The notes: a model not told the origin generated them from the letters alone. Shown: positions 1-9,273, numbered from the stretch's first letter. The stretch: 64,000 nucleotides of DNA from Chryseobacterium fluminis (GCF_026314945.1 NZ_CP111121.1:2604001-2668000); one strand, 5' to 3'. Program-made: numbers and translations.

Positions 1-120
1 AGGCTGTGTTGTTTTCTGGTAGGTTTCCCGTCTTAATTTTTTCAGAATTTCAGGTTCTGCGGAAGCATGGGTTTCAAGATACCGGTCCATTTCAGGATTC
101 TTTTCTTCAAAAAAGCTCAT
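1..120 (-). CDS. O-methyltransferase, N-terminal fragment cut by window edge
   Basis: Forty codons on the minus strand, starting at the ATG complementary to 118-120 and open to the window edge. The peptide begins MSFFEEKNPEMDRYLETHAS and continues with EPEILKKLRRET. This matches the N-terminal helices of family 3 (catechol-type) SAM-dependent O-methyltransferases as I remember them from flavobacteria. The SAM-binding motifs lie outside the window, so the assignment rests on the N-terminus alone. Confidence 0.6.
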   Translation of the reverse strand, partial: MSFFEEKNPEMDRYLETHASAEPEILKKLRRETYQKTTQP

Positions 121-243
121 TCTTCAATTTTTTATTATTCAAATTTATCGAAATATAAGAAATAAGAATGAATTTCCAAAAGACAGGGAAAACCCCATCT
201 CAAATACCGTAAAAATACGGATGTTTTCTATGCTGAATAATTT

Positions 244-251
244 TATTTTTG
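244..251 (+). promoter_or_regulatory. -7 promoter box TATTTTTG
   Basis: TATTTTTG matches the Bacteroidota TAnnTTTG box and lies 30 nt before the ATG of the small ORF at 282. No clear -33 TTG is seen at the right distance. Confidence 0.45.
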
Positions 252-281
252 CACAGAAGGGTAAAACACTAAGAAACCAAC

Positions 282-434
282 ATGAATGCAGGGGAAAACC
301 AAATTAGACCGGAGAATCGGAAAATTGCTTTTTTAAAGAGCAAAACCGGTTCTCTTCTGAAATCAAAAAACGAAATATCCAATTCATTTTTTCAGCGAAT
401 TATTTCCTTATTGAAAAAAGAAGAATTAATTTGA
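282..434 (+). CDS. Small hypothetical basic protein, 50 aa
   Basis: An ATG-to-TGA frame of 51 codons lies in the otherwise empty stretch between the O-methyltransferase and the OmpA-type gene. The product starts MNAGENQIRPENRKIAFLKS and is rich in Lys, Ser and Asn. It has no signal peptide or membrane segment and I recognise no family. In its favour are a TAnnTTTG box 30 nt upstream, an A-rich leader and a hairpin just downstream. It could equally be a chance frame, since no homology was tested. Confidence 0.35.
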   Translation: MNAGENQIRPENRKIAFLKSKTGSLLKSKNEISNSFFQRIISLLKKEELI

Positions 435-445
435 TGAAAAAGACA

Positions 446-469
446 AAATCCCGGATCTCCCCGGGATTT
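446..469. terminator. Hairpin terminator between converging genes
   Basis: AAATCCCGG (446-454) pairs with CCGGGATTT (461-469) around a six-base loop. On the minus strand a T-rich stretch follows, so it most likely ends the OmpA-type gene; it may also stop the small plus-strand ORF. Confidence 0.6.
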
Positions 470-492
470 GTTGTACATATATGTTTGTAAAA

Positions 493-1326
493 TTATTTTT
501 TAGGCGCAATATCCATCAGCTTCATAAACTCATCGAGTTTAGGCATAATAATAATTTCCGTTCTTCTGTTTTCAGCTCTTCCGGAAACACTCATATTGGT
601 TGCCTTAGGGTTGTATTCAGAACGTCCGCCTGCTGTAATTCTTGCAGGATCTACTCCAAACTGAGACTGTAATATTTTAGCCACCGATGTACCTCTCAAA
701 GCGGAAAGATCCCAGTTGTCTCTTGGTAAGTTAGGAGAATTTAAAGGGGCATTGTCTGTATTTCCTTCAATCAGCACAGAATACTTGTCGTAATCGTTGA
801 TAACCTTGGCAACCTTCCCTAGAACTTCCTGAGCGGCAGGTAAGATATTATAGTCTCCCGTTTTATATAACATTTTGTCTGAAAGGGAAATCATCACAAC
901 GCCTTTCAAAACTTTCACCTGAACATCATCATCTGCAACATTATCCAGCGATCTTTTCAGTTTGTTTGACAATGCTAGATTTAAACTGTCGTTTTTAGCA
1001 TTATTGGAAATCAACTGTTTGATGTAAGAGTTAGAAGAGTTAATTTCACTTACTAATTTATCAATATTGGCAGAACTTTTTCCTGTGTTTGATAAACAGG
1101 CATCCAATGATGATTTTAAAGCATCATGTTGACTTTTTAATAAATTATTCTCACCCGCCAATGCCGAGTTCTGAGACTTCAGATCCTGGATTTCTCTCTG
1201 TCTTTCCCCAATATTCTCAATACATTGTTTGTAATTCGTACTTAAGGCATCGTACTGCTTTTTACTGATACAAGATGTCAATCCCAACACCATTGCAGAA
1301 ACTGCTAAAATTTTAAAAATCTTCAT
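493..1326 (-). CDS. OmpA family lipoprotein
   Basis: A 277-residue envelope protein expected to anchor the outer membrane to peptidoglycan. The N-terminus is a lipoprotein signal with lipobox LTSC (Cys19). Residues about 25-110 are polar, Gln/Asn/Ser-rich and look coiled-coil. The C-terminal half is an OmpA/MotB-type peptidoglycan-binding domain, with the EGNTDNAPL strand, the LSALRGTSVAKIL helix and the SGRAENRRTEIII motif carrying the conserved Arg residues. It has its own promoter (box at 1349-1356) and a hairpin downstream, so it is probably monocistronic. It is a Pal-like OmpA lipoprotein but longer than classical Pal, so I give no symbol. Confidence 0.88.
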   Translation of the reverse strand: MKIFKILAVSAMVLGLTSCISKKQYDALSTNYKQCIENIGERQREIQDLKSQNSALAGENNLLKSQHDALKSSLDACLSNTGKSSANIDKLVSEINSSNSYIKQLISNNAKNDSLNLALSNKLKRSLDNVADDDVQVKVLKGVVMISLSDKMLYKTGDYNILPAAQEVLGKVAKVINDYDKYSVLIEGNTDNAPLNSPNLPRDNWDLSALRGTSVAKILQSQFGVDPARITAGGRSEYNPKATNMSVSGRAENRRTEIIIMPKLDEFMKLMDIAPKK

Positions 1327-1348
1327 AAATAATCATTTTTAGACATTC

Positions 1349-1356
1349 CAAAGGTA
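1349..1356 (-). promoter_or_regulatory. -7 box for OmpA-type gene (TACCTTTG on minus strand)
   Basis: CAAAGGTA on the plus strand reads TACCTTTG on the minus strand, 22 nt upstream of the ATG of the OmpA-type gene. No convincing -33 element was found. Confidence 0.6.
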
Positions 1357-1382
1357 ACAAAATTGAATTGAATTATATGGAT

Positions 1383-1390
1383 TATCTTTG
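1383..1390 (+). promoter_or_regulatory. -7 box TATCTTTG for tilS
   Basis: TATCTTTG lies 23 nt before the tilS ATG and about 30 bp from the opposing OmpA-gene box, making a compact divergent promoter region. Confidence 0.65.
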
Positions 1391-1413
1391 TGCAAAAGAA
1401 ATTCTCAACATAG

Positions 1414-2739
1414 ATGTTGAAAAAATTAAGCGTTAAACAGCAATTAGAAAATCTTATTCAGCAGCCGGCAGATCACACCTATCTTTTAGCCGTGAGCGGA
1501 GGTGCCGATTCTATGGTGCTGGCCCATCTGTTCTATGATTCAGGCTTTATGTTTCAGATAGCTCATGTGAATTATAAGCTTCGGGGTGATGATTCTCAGT
1601 CGGACCAGAAGGTCGTGCAGGATTTTTGCGAGAAAAATCATATTAAATTTCATTTATATGAAGTTTCGGACAAAGATCAAAGACCTCAAAATTCGATCCA
1701 GCTATGGGCAAGAGAGTTGCGGTACCACTTTTTTAAACAGATTCAGCAAAAGGAAAATTTAGAATTTTTGGTTACCGCCCATCATCTGAATGATCAGCTG
1801 GAGACATTTATCATCAACTTATCAAAAGCTTCAGGTATCAATGGTCTGAGTGGGATTCCGTCCAGTGATCATAATATCCTGCGGCCTCTTTTAAATTTCA
1901 CAAAAGAAGAAATTTACACTTTTGCTGAAGAAAACAATATCGAGTATCGTGAAGACCTGTCCAATAAGAAAAGCGATTATCTAAGAAACAAAATCCGGAA
2001 TGAAATTGTTCCAAAATTATTGGAGACCAACGATCATTTTCTGGACAACTTTAAAAGAAGTTCATTTTATCTAAACCAGACTAAAGATTTTGTTCAGACA
2101 CAAATTCAGGAGATAGAAAATCGTCTTACTATATTTAACCCGTCGCACAAAATCCTATCAAAAGGAAAACTTGAGCTGGAAAGCGATTTCGTAAAGTTTG
2201 AAATTTTAAAAAAATACGGCTTCAACCGGGAGGAGGAAATTCCTAAGATTTTTAAAGCTGAAAACGGAAAATCTTTTTTTTCAAAAGAATATCACCTGAC
2301 CGTCAACTATGATGAATTGGTCATAACAGAAAAAAAAGAACATAGAAATCAGGAGTCTGATTTCACCATCGAGGATAAAATTCTGATTGAAAACTTTGAC
2401 TTGTCAGAAAACCAAATCAGCATTAATCTCGAAAATAACATTGAAGGCATTGAAGAAATCAATAGAACTTTCGAATGGAATTTTGATGCCGGAAAACTTC
2501 ACTTTCCACTGCGACTGAGAAGACCTCAGGACGGTGACGAGTTTTACCCATCGGGATTTAACGGGAAAAAGAAAGTGTCCAAATTTTTTAGGGACGAAAA
2601 AATCTCTATTTTAGCGAGGCAAAAAATCTGGATCTTATCTGATCATGAAAATTCTGTATTAGGAATTATTCCTTTCAGACAAGATAAACGATATATTAGG
2701 GATGAAAAGACAAAAAATATTCTCAAAATTTTTAATTAA
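1414..2739 (+). CDS. tilS: tRNA(Ile)-lysidine synthase TilS
   Basis: Attaches lysine to C34 of the CAU-anticodon isoleucine tRNA using ATP, so that the tRNA reads AUA. The 441-residue product has the PP-loop ATPase motif SGGADS at about residues 29-34, followed by IAHVNYKLRG and AHHLNDQLETF, which are typical of the TilS N-terminal domain. The TilS C-terminal domain appears as LRRPQDGDEF and KKVSKFFRDEK near the end. The ATG at 1414 follows a TATCTTTG promoter. dsbD begins 6 nt after the stop, so the two are probably co-transcribed. Confidence 0.95.
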   Translation: MLKKLSVKQQLENLIQQPADHTYLLAVSGGADSMVLAHLFYDSGFMFQIAHVNYKLRGDDSQSDQKVVQDFCEKNHIKFHLYEVSDKDQRPQNSIQLWARELRYHFFKQIQQKENLEFLVTAHHLNDQLETFIINLSKASGINGLSGIPSSDHNILRPLLNFTKEEIYTFAEENNIEYREDLSNKKSDYLRNKIRNEIVPKLLETNDHFLDNFKRSSFYLNQTKDFVQTQIQEIENRLTIFNPSHKILSKGKLELESDFVKFEILKKYGFNREEEIPKIFKAENGKSFFSKEYHLTVNYDELVITEKKEHRNQESDFTIEDKILIENFDLSENQISINLENNIEGIEEINRTFEWNFDAGKLHFPLRLRRPQDGDEFYPSGFNGKKKVSKFFRDEKISILARQKIWILSDHENSVLGIIPFRQDKRYIRDEKTKNILKIFN

Positions 2740-2745
2740 AGTAAA

Positions 2746-4812
2746 ATGAAATTTAGAAACTGGTTTTTATTAGTTCTGCTGTTTTTGACAACAGGAATTA
2801 ATGCACAAATCAAAAATCCTGTAAAATTTAAATTAACAGTTAACGAATTAGGAAACAATCAATACGAAGCCGTTTTGAATGCAACTATGGAAAGCGGCTG
2901 GCATATTTATTCTAAGGATATTCCTGAGGACACCGGTATTCCTACAGAATATAAAGTTTCGGGAAAAAACATCGAGCTTATCGGGAAGTTTACTGAAACG
3001 GGTAAAAAGCACGAAGAATTTTCTGAAGCGTTCGGAGGTAAGATTATATTTTACTCTAACTCTGCCGGTTTTAAGCAGAAGTTCAAACTGAAAGACGGAA
3101 CAAAACCCGGAGATGTAGTTGCAGAAATTACTTACCAAACCTGTGATGACAGGGTTTGTTTAGCACCCAATACTTTAGAGTTTACTCAAAAGGTAACTCC
3201 TAAAGGCACTCCGGAAGAGGCGGTAACTGAAACAGCAGCACCTTTGAAAGATTCAGTGAAGACCGCAGAAACGGTTTTGCAGACACCGGTAAAGGAAGAA
3301 ATGACCGCTACTGAGACTTCATCCTTAGATCCCAAACAGCTGAAAATAGCTACCATCGATTTCCAAAAACCTCTTACTGACTGCGGAACAGGCTCTACAA
3401 AGGTAGAAGAAAATTATTGGACCTACCTGTTCCTGGGATTTATCGGGGGACTTATTGCCCTGCTGACTCCCTGCGTTTTCCCAATGATCCCGCTAACGGT
3501 TTCATTCTTTACAAAAGGAAACAAAAACAAGGCTAAAGGAAAGAGAGACGCATTGATCTATGGATTTTTCATTTTTCTGATCTTTGTTTTACTCAGTATT
3601 CCCTTCCATATTATTGACGGCATTGCAGGAAATATTTTCAACGAAATTTCTACAAGCGTATGGCTGAACATCGCTTTCTTTGTTATATTCATTTTCTTCG
3701 CAGGAAGTTTCTTCGGTTACTATGACATCACTTTACCGAGTTCCATCGCCAATAAATCTTCAAAAGCGGAAGAAGCCGGAGGAATTATCGGAATTTTCTT
3801 TATGGCTTTAACCCTGGTTATCGTTTCCTTCTCCTGTACCGGTCCTATTTTAGGAAGTTTATTGGGAAGTGCCGTAACCGGTTCTGCTAATGTCCCGATG
3901 TTATTAACGTTTGCACTGGCAGGTTTCGGACTGGCATGGGCCATCATTTTCGGATTACTGGCCTTGTTTCCGCAGGCACTGCAAAGCCTTCCGAAATCAG
4001 GAGGCTGGATGAATACGGTGAAAGTGGTTTTAGGGTTTGTAGAACTGGCATTGGCATTAAAATTCTTATCAAAAGCAGATCTGGTATCAAAAACATTCCT
4101 GTTAAAAAGAGAACTTTTCATTGCCCTATGGATTATTGTTGCCATCGGGTTGGCCTTATACTTATTCGGACTCATCAGATTTCCACATGATGATAAGAAA
4201 CCGAAGATCTCATTAACAAGAAAAATCCTGAGTATTTTAGGAATCGGATTTGTGGTGTATTTAGTTCAGGGACTTATTCCTTCCGAACGTCCGAAACTGC
4301 AGTTATTAAGTGGTATCCTGCCTCCTCTGAACGTGAGCTATTTCCATGATGAAAAAGACGGAATTTTGGGGATGCATCCTGAACATGACTTTTTCAAAGC
4401 TGTAGAACTGGCTAAAAAAGAAGACAAACCCATCCTGATCGATTTCACAGGCTATGGTTGTGAAAACTGCAGAAAAATGGAAGAATTCGTTTGGAGCGAG
4501 CCGGATATTTTACCTATTCTTCAAAACGATATCGTTCTTGCCTCCCTTTATGTAGATGATAAGGAAGAGCTTCCCGAAGATCAGAAAACTAAAATCGACT
4601 TAGGAGACGGGCAGGTGAAAAAAGTAAAAACCATCGGCGACCGGTGGAGCTTATTCCAGCAGGTAAACTTTAACAACAACTCCCAACCTCATTATGTTTT
4701 AATTACTCCCGACGGAAAGGTCATCAACAGTCCGGTTTCAGGATATATGCCGAAAGAAGACTTCAAAAAATTCCTTGAATGTGGTGTAAATTACTATAAA
4801 AAGAATAAATAA
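2746..4812 (+). CDS. dsbD: Thiol:disulfide interchange protein DsbD
   Basis: Carries reducing equivalents from cytoplasmic thioredoxin across the inner membrane to periplasmic thiol proteins. The 688 residues hold a signal peptide ending INAQ, a periplasmic domain with the Cys pair in TCDDRVCLAP, and about eight membrane helices with the redox Cys in LTPCVFPMIP and SFSCTGPILG. A C-terminal thioredoxin domain follows, with GYGCENCRKM (CxxC near residue 570). All three redox pairs are present. A Thr/Glu/Pro-rich linker of about 50 residues joins the first and second domains. It follows tilS closely and is ended by a strong hairpin. Confidence 0.95.
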   Translation: MKFRNWFLLVLLFLTTGINAQIKNPVKFKLTVNELGNNQYEAVLNATMESGWHIYSKDIPEDTGIPTEYKVSGKNIELIGKFTETGKKHEEFSEAFGGKIIFYSNSAGFKQKFKLKDGTKPGDVVAEITYQTCDDRVCLAPNTLEFTQKVTPKGTPEEAVTETAAPLKDSVKTAETVLQTPVKEEMTATETSSLDPKQLKIATIDFQKPLTDCGTGSTKVEENYWTYLFLGFIGGLIALLTPCVFPMIPLTVSFFTKGNKNKAKGKRDALIYGFFIFLIFVLLSIPFHIIDGIAGNIFNEISTSVWLNIAFFVIFIFFAGSFFGYYDITLPSSIANKSSKAEEAGGIIGIFFMALTLVIVSFSCTGPILGSLLGSAVTGSANVPMLLTFALAGFGLAWAIIFGLLALFPQALQSLPKSGGWMNTVKVVLGFVELALALKFLSKADLVSKTFLLKRELFIALWIIVAIGLALYLFGLIRFPHDDKKPKISLTRKILSILGIGFVVYLVQGLIPSERPKLQLLSGILPPLNVSYFHDEKDGILGMHPEHDFFKAVELAKKEDKPILIDFTGYGCENCRKMEEFVWSEPDILPILQNDIVLASLYVDDKEELPEDQKTKIDLGDGQVKKVKTIGDRWSLFQQVNFNNNSQPHYVLITPDGKVINSPVSGYMPKEDFKKFLECGVNYYKKNK

Positions 4813-4830
4813 TTTTTTAAAATATCATAC

Positions 4831-4862
4831 AAAACTCTCATCTCCACAGGTGAGAGTTTTTT
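4831..4862 (+). terminator. Rho-independent terminator of tilS-dsbD
   Basis: AAAACTCTCA (4831-4840) pairs with TGAGAGTTTT (4851-4860) and runs into T residues, just after the dsbD stop. Confidence 0.8.
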
Positions 4863-5068
4863 ACTAAACAAATCATACACAAACACTTAAAATATCATAA
4901 AAACCTAGCAGATTAAAAGCACTGTTTATCATAATATATTAAATTTTAAAATAAATTTAATTTTATTTAACATTATCGTAAATCAGGTATGAAATTTGTA
5001 TTGATTCCTCAAATAAAGAACAAAATTCAGTCTTTATTGAAAAACGTTTAACCTAAAAAAATAACACT

Positions 5069-5590
5069 ATGGCTGAAGTAACTGTACAAGAGAAATCAGG
5101 AGGAAAACAAAAGAAAAAACTGATCCGTGTGGACATGACCCCTATGGTAGACCTGGGATTCTTATTAATTACCTTTTTCATGTTTACCACCAATTTTACC
5201 AAACCGAATGTAATGGATCTCGGGCTGCCTGCAAAAGACCCGAACTCTAAACCAAAAGGTGATGTGATCGATACCAAAAACCAGATCACATTTATCCTTG
5301 GAAAGGACAACCGCGTGTTTTACCATCAGCAATCTTCAGAGGATCTGAATGCAAACAATTTAAAAGAAACTGATTTTAGCGGATTGCATATTTCAAAAAT
5401 TATATCTGAAGCTTATAATCACGCGCCAAAACAGGAAAATTTTACGGTAATTATTAAACCTACGGATGAGGCCAACTATAAAAATTTTGTAGATATCCTG
5501 GACAACCTGGCTATCTCTAAAAAAGAACGGTACGGCATTACAGATATCAAACCCTGGGAACAGAAAGTCTATGATCAGGTAACAAAATAA
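5069..5590 (+). CDS. ExbD/TolR family biopolymer transport protein
   Basis: A 173-residue inner-membrane protein of the ExbD/TolR family, the stator component that with ExbB/TolQ couples proton motive force to outer-membrane processes. A Lys-rich cytoplasmic N-terminus (KQKKKLIR) precedes the family core VDMTPMVDLGFLLITFFMF; the Asp after PMV is the position that carries protons in ExbD/TolR. The rest is periplasmic. No exbB, second exbD or tonB lies beside it, so its partner must be encoded elsewhere. It stands alone between two hairpins. Confidence 0.88.
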   Translation: MAEVTVQEKSGGKQKKKLIRVDMTPMVDLGFLLITFFMFTTNFTKPNVMDLGLPAKDPNSKPKGDVIDTKNQITFILGKDNRVFYHQQSSEDLNANNLKETDFSGLHISKIISEAYNHAPKQENFTVIIKPTDEANYKNFVDILDNLAISKKERYGITDIKPWEQKVYDQVTK

Positions 5591-5593
5591 AAC

Positions 5594-5623
5594 AAAAGAG
5601 CATTATTAAATGCTCTTTTTTAT
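5594..5623 (+). terminator. Terminator after exbD-like gene
   Basis: AAAAGAGCAT (5594-5603) and ATGCTCTTTT (5610-5619) form a 10-bp stem around TATTAA, followed by a T-run. Confidence 0.85.
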
Positions 5624-5650
5624 TTATTTTTGAGTATATAATTTAAAACT

Positions 5651-6433
5651 ATGCTCAACTTCGAAAGAAAAGGAAACGGAACTGAAATCCTGGTACTTCT
5701 TCACGGCTTCATGGAAAATCTTTCTATCTGGAACGATATGGCTCCTCACCTTTCCGATCATTTTTCGCTTTTAAAAATTGATCTTCCGGGACACGGACAG
5801 TCAGACATTTTAGCTGATGTACATACCATGGAACTCATGGCTGAAGAAGTGAATGCTGTTTTAGACCATCAGAATCTGGAAAAAGTTCATTTACTGGGAC
5901 ATTCCATGGGAGGCTATGTTTCGTTGGCCTTCGCTGAAAAGCACCCTGAAAAACTCAAAAGCCTGACATTATTCTTCTCTACTTATCTCGCGGATGACGA
6001 AGATAAAAAAGAACAGCGCATAAAAAGTTACCGAATTATCAAAGATGCCTTTCCTCATTATGCCAGAGCCGGAGTTCCCAATCTGTTTAATCCCAATGAA
6101 AGGGATATTCTTGAAGGAAAAATCGAAACCGCTCTTGAAACCGCTCTTTCTACGAATAATTTAGGTGCCCTGGCATCGGTAAAAGGAATGATTGAAAGAA
6201 CCGACAAAAAACATATTCTGGAAAATCTTGAGGCCAAAATCCTTATTCTTGCGGGAAAACATGACAATGCTGTAAAGACAGACATCATGATTAAAAATCT
6301 TCCTGACAGAACCAATATCAAATCTTATGTTCTGGATTGCGGGCACAACGGACACTGGGAAAAACCCGGCATCTGCGCTGAGATCATCAATACGGAACTT
6401 CTCCACAATATGCCAAAGCACTTAGTATTTTAA
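5651..6433 (+). CDS. Alpha/beta-fold hydrolase
   Basis: A 260-residue soluble alpha/beta hydrolase. Visible landmarks are LLHGFMENLSIW (HG oxyanion region), the nucleophile elbow GHSMGGY (Ser near residue 88), an Asp-containing strand ILAGKHDNAV and the catalytic His in CGHNGHWEKP. The pattern resembles the MenH/BioH/esterase branch, but substrate cannot be read from sequence. The next gene, a lipoprotein, starts 9 nt after its stop and may be co-transcribed. Confidence 0.85.
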   Translation: MLNFERKGNGTEILVLLHGFMENLSIWNDMAPHLSDHFSLLKIDLPGHGQSDILADVHTMELMAEEVNAVLDHQNLEKVHLLGHSMGGYVSLAFAEKHPEKLKSLTLFFSTYLADDEDKKEQRIKSYRIIKDAFPHYARAGVPNLFNPNERDILEGKIETALETALSTNNLGALASVKGMIERTDKKHILENLEAKILILAGKHDNAVKTDIMIKNLPDRTNIKSYVLDCGHNGHWEKPGICAEIINTELLHNMPKHLVF

Positions 6434-6442
6434 ATAATTAAT

Positions 6443-7264
6443 ATGAGAATCTGGATCATTTTAATACTCCTTTTATCCTTCACGGGCTGTAAAAAGGAAA
6501 GTTTAGTTTCAAAAAAAGACCATCTTAATGATTCTGTTTCCACAACAGAAAAAACACCTAAAGACAGTTTAAAAAGCAAAACCAAAAGAGAGGAAGTTTT
6601 TTCTTTTGAAACCGAATTATGTAACAATAAGGGACACTTTGATGCGAATCGATACTCAAAAGAGGAAATTGCAGGTACGTATCAACTCTGGTTTCAATTG
6701 GGCGGCCTCCTGTTAAACGCACCCCATATTTTCAAGCTGGAAGATCTCCAGCAGGTAAGAAGAGATAAAAATCAGGTTCTTGCTAAGCTGGATCAAGAAT
6801 TTGCAGAAAAGAAAAAGGTGTTTGAAAACTTAAGAGTAGTGAATACTCCTTACTGGCAAAATATTAAAGCACAGACTTACCAGGCTCTGCTTCAGGAGTA
6901 CGAACTGAATAAAATACAGATCCTGGCTTATTCGGACCCATCGGTTTTACTAAGCAGTACATTTAAGGGCTGTAATCACTTCGCACGTGTTTTAAACTCC
7001 GGAGATAATGAAATCATTGAAGAATGGCGAAAACTCCGTGAGCAGATGAGCAAAAAAAACGGAGACCCACAGAGAATTATGGACGAATTTGAAAGTCATC
7101 TTAACTCTTCTTATAAAAAAGATTATGCGGTTCTCGACCTTATTGTTTTCGGATGGGGCAATTGCGCCAATGATGAAATCAGGAGACCTCAACGCGATGA
7201 AAAAATGAATAAGGAATTTGATGCGCTCTTCTTAAAAATCGATGCCGAATGTGACGAACCGTAG
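6443..7264 (+). CDS. Hypothetical lipoprotein, 273 aa
   Basis: The N-terminus MRIWIILILLLSFTGCKKES is a lipoprotein signal with lipobox FTGC. A Ser/Thr/Lys-rich linker follows, then a mostly helical domain with many Gln, Lys and Glu residues. Three Cys residues lie in the mature part (near LCNNKG, GCNHFAR and GNCANDE), with another at the end, and could form disulfides in the periplasm. I do not recognise the family. It follows the alpha/beta hydrolase by 9 nt. Confidence 0.75.
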   Translation: MRIWIILILLLSFTGCKKESLVSKKDHLNDSVSTTEKTPKDSLKSKTKREEVFSFETELCNNKGHFDANRYSKEEIAGTYQLWFQLGGLLLNAPHIFKLEDLQQVRRDKNQVLAKLDQEFAEKKKVFENLRVVNTPYWQNIKAQTYQALLQEYELNKIQILAYSDPSVLLSSTFKGCNHFARVLNSGDNEIIEEWRKLREQMSKKNGDPQRIMDEFESHLNSSYKKDYAVLDLIVFGWGNCANDEIRRPQRDEKMNKEFDALFLKIDAECDEP

Positions 7265-7312
7265 GCTGTACTCTATTAAAATCATGTATCTTAGCCTGGA
7301 TTAATATCTTCA

Positions 7313-8113
7313 ATGAATTTATTCTCTTTTAAAAAAAAGAAACCCGTTATCGGCCTGACCCTTTCAGGCGGAGGAATGCGTGGAATTGCCCATATTGCCG
7401 TTTTAAAAGCACTGGAGGAATACCATCTGAAACCGGATATTATTTCAGGAACCAGTGCAGGATCTATCGTCGGAGCGTTCTATTCTTTAGGAAAAACTCC
7501 GGACGAGATGATGGATATTGTAAGGCAGACTACTTTTTTCTCAAGGTCCTATCTGAGATTATCCAAAAACGGAATTTTCAGTTCAAATTTTATTTTAAAA
7601 TTATTCAGGGATCATTTTCCTGAGGACAATTTTAATATTTTAAAGATCCCGGTTTATGTTGCCGCTACTGAAATGACCCATGGAATCGTAGATTTTTTTT
7701 CTGAAGGAGAACTTTTCGGTCCCCTGCTCGCATCATCAAGCGTCCCATTTGTGCTTCCTCCTGTAAAAATGGGCGAGAAAATATATGTTGACGGTGGCGT
7801 CTTAGACAATCTCCCGATTGAACCTATTGCCGATCAGTGTGATTTTCTGATCGCATCGCACGTGAATTCCATCAGCTACGATAGCCTGGAGAACATGAGT
7901 TTAATGAAAGAATTTGACAGAATATTACATTTAGCTATTGCAAAATCAGTCTATTCCAAAGCGAAAATGTGCGATATATTTCTGGATCCTCCGAAAATGA
8001 CGAAGTTCAGTCTGTTCAACAAGAAATCTCTTGACATCATGTTTCAGGAAGTATATGAATATACCTGTAAAGAACTTGAAACAAAAGTTTATAAAAGAGA
8101 GAATGATCATTAA
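7313..8113 (+). CDS. Patatin-like phospholipase family protein
   Basis: A 266-residue predicted serine lipid acyl hydrolase with the Ser-Asp dyad of patatins. It shows the oxyanion motif GGGMRGIAH near the N-terminus, the nucleophile motif GTSAGS (about residues 44-49) and the catalytic Asp in DGGVLDNLP. It has no signal peptide, so a cytoplasmic or membrane-associated role is likely. Its stop lies 4 nt from the stop of the converging nrnA-type gene, with no hairpin between them. Confidence 0.9.
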   Translation: MNLFSFKKKKPVIGLTLSGGGMRGIAHIAVLKALEEYHLKPDIISGTSAGSIVGAFYSLGKTPDEMMDIVRQTTFFSRSYLRLSKNGIFSSNFILKLFRDHFPEDNFNILKIPVYVAATEMTHGIVDFFSEGELFGPLLASSSVPFVLPPVKMGEKIYVDGGVLDNLPIEPIADQCDFLIASHVNSISYDSLENMSLMKEFDRILHLAIAKSVYSKAKMCDIFLDPPKMTKFSLFNKKSLDIMFQEVYEYTCKELETKVYKRENDH

Positions 8114-8117
8114 CGCA

Positions 8118-9125
8118 CTATAAAGCTTCCCCTTCTACTCTGTTTTTAAAAGTTTCTATTGTGTTCTGTAAAGATTCATCAGACTTTCCTCCTGCCGCAT
8201 TAATATGTCCGCCTCCATTAAAATACTTTCTTGAAAACTGGTTTACATCCATATCATCTTTGCTTCTGAAAGAGATTTTCACAAAATCCTCATACAGATC
8301 TTCCATAAAAAATGCAGACATTTTCACCCCCATGATGCTGAGTCCATAATTTACGAAACCTTCTGTATCTCCTTTCTGGAAACCATATTCTTTAAGTTCA
8401 TTTCTTGTCAGGGATAAGATAGCCACCTTTCCGTCTTTTACGACCTCTATCCGGGCCAGTACCAAAGCCAGTAAATGTAGACGGGACACTGTATTGGTAT
8501 CCCACGTATTGGATGTGATAAACGAAGGATCAGCACCTTTTTCAATCAGGTTGGCAATGATCCTGTGAGTGGCTGCACTTGTAGATCTGAAACGAAATCC
8601 TCCTGTGTCCGTCATTATCCCGGTATAAAGACATTCCGCAATATCTTTATTAACTAATTTTTCATCACCCATCGCTTCGATAAAATGATAAATCATCTGG
8701 CAGGTTGCAGGAATGACCGTATCAGAATATACGAAATCAAATTTTTCAGGCTGTTGGTGATGATCAATCAAAATCTTTTTCGCTTTAGCATGAATGAGCC
8801 AGTCTCCTAAAATTCCGATTCTGGAAGGAGAATTAAAATCTAAACAAAAAATGACATCAGCTTCATTAATAATGTCAAATGCTACTTTTCTTTTATATTC
8901 ACCAATGATTGCCTTTCTGGATTCCGGCATCCACTTCAGGAACTTCGGAAAATCATTAGGAACAACAATTTCTGCATCAATCCCCTTTGCTTTTAAATAA
9001 TGCCTGAGCCCCAGACTTGAACCAACAGCATCACCATCCGGATTGTAATGGGTAAGAATAACTATTTTATTTTCAGGAGTAAGCAGCGTATTGATTTCTA
9101 AAAGTTCCGAAGGTGTAAACATCAT
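8118..9125 (-). CDS. DHH family phosphoesterase, NrnA-type oligoribonuclease/pAp phosphatase
   Basis: A 335-residue DHH/DHHA1 protein of the NrnA kind, which degrades short RNA oligonucleotides and dephosphorylates pAp using Mn2+. Metal-binding motifs are visible in order: HYNPDGDAVGSSLG near the N-terminus, FCLDFN, the DHH signature in LIDHHQQ, and a C-terminal DHHA1 substrate motif GGGHINAAGG. Two consecutive Met codons open the frame; I keep the first. Family members differ in substrate (nanoRNA, pAp, cyclic dinucleotides), so the exact activity is inferred. It has its own promoter at 9157-9164. Confidence 0.88.
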   Translation of the reverse strand: MMFTPSELLEINTLLTPENKIVILTHYNPDGDAVGSSLGLRHYLKAKGIDAEIVVPNDFPKFLKWMPESRKAIIGEYKRKVAFDIINEADVIFCLDFNSPSRIGILGDWLIHAKAKKILIDHHQQPEKFDFVYSDTVIPATCQMIYHFIEAMGDEKLVNKDIAECLYTGIMTDTGGFRFRSTSAATHRIIANLIEKGADPSFITSNTWDTNTVSRLHLLALVLARIEVVKDGKVAILSLTRNELKEYGFQKGDTEGFVNYGLSIMGVKMSAFFMEDLYEDFVKISFRSKDDMDVNQFSRKYFNGGGHINAAGGKSDESLQNTIETFKNRVEGEAL

Positions 9126-9156
9126 TATGTTTATTTTTTGATTAATTTTGAGTCTC

Positions 9157-9164
9157 CAAAGATA
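9157..9164 (-). promoter_or_regulatory. -7 box for nrnA-type gene (TATCTTTG on minus strand)
   Basis: CAAAGATA on the plus strand reads TATCTTTG on the minus strand, 31 nt upstream of the start of the DHH phosphoesterase. Confidence 0.6.
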
Positions 9165-9273
9165 GAGCTTTTAAACAAATCATTAATATTATTTTTGAAT
9201 ACAGCGGAAAACGTTCTTCTAAAATGACTGATAAAAAAATTAATAAAAAACATTCAAAAAAAAAGTATTAAAG

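Noticed and set aside
3720..4175. 151-codon minus-strand frame inside dsbD
   Set aside because: Antisense to the conserved membrane helices of DsbD; the frame comes from codon composition and shows no protein family.
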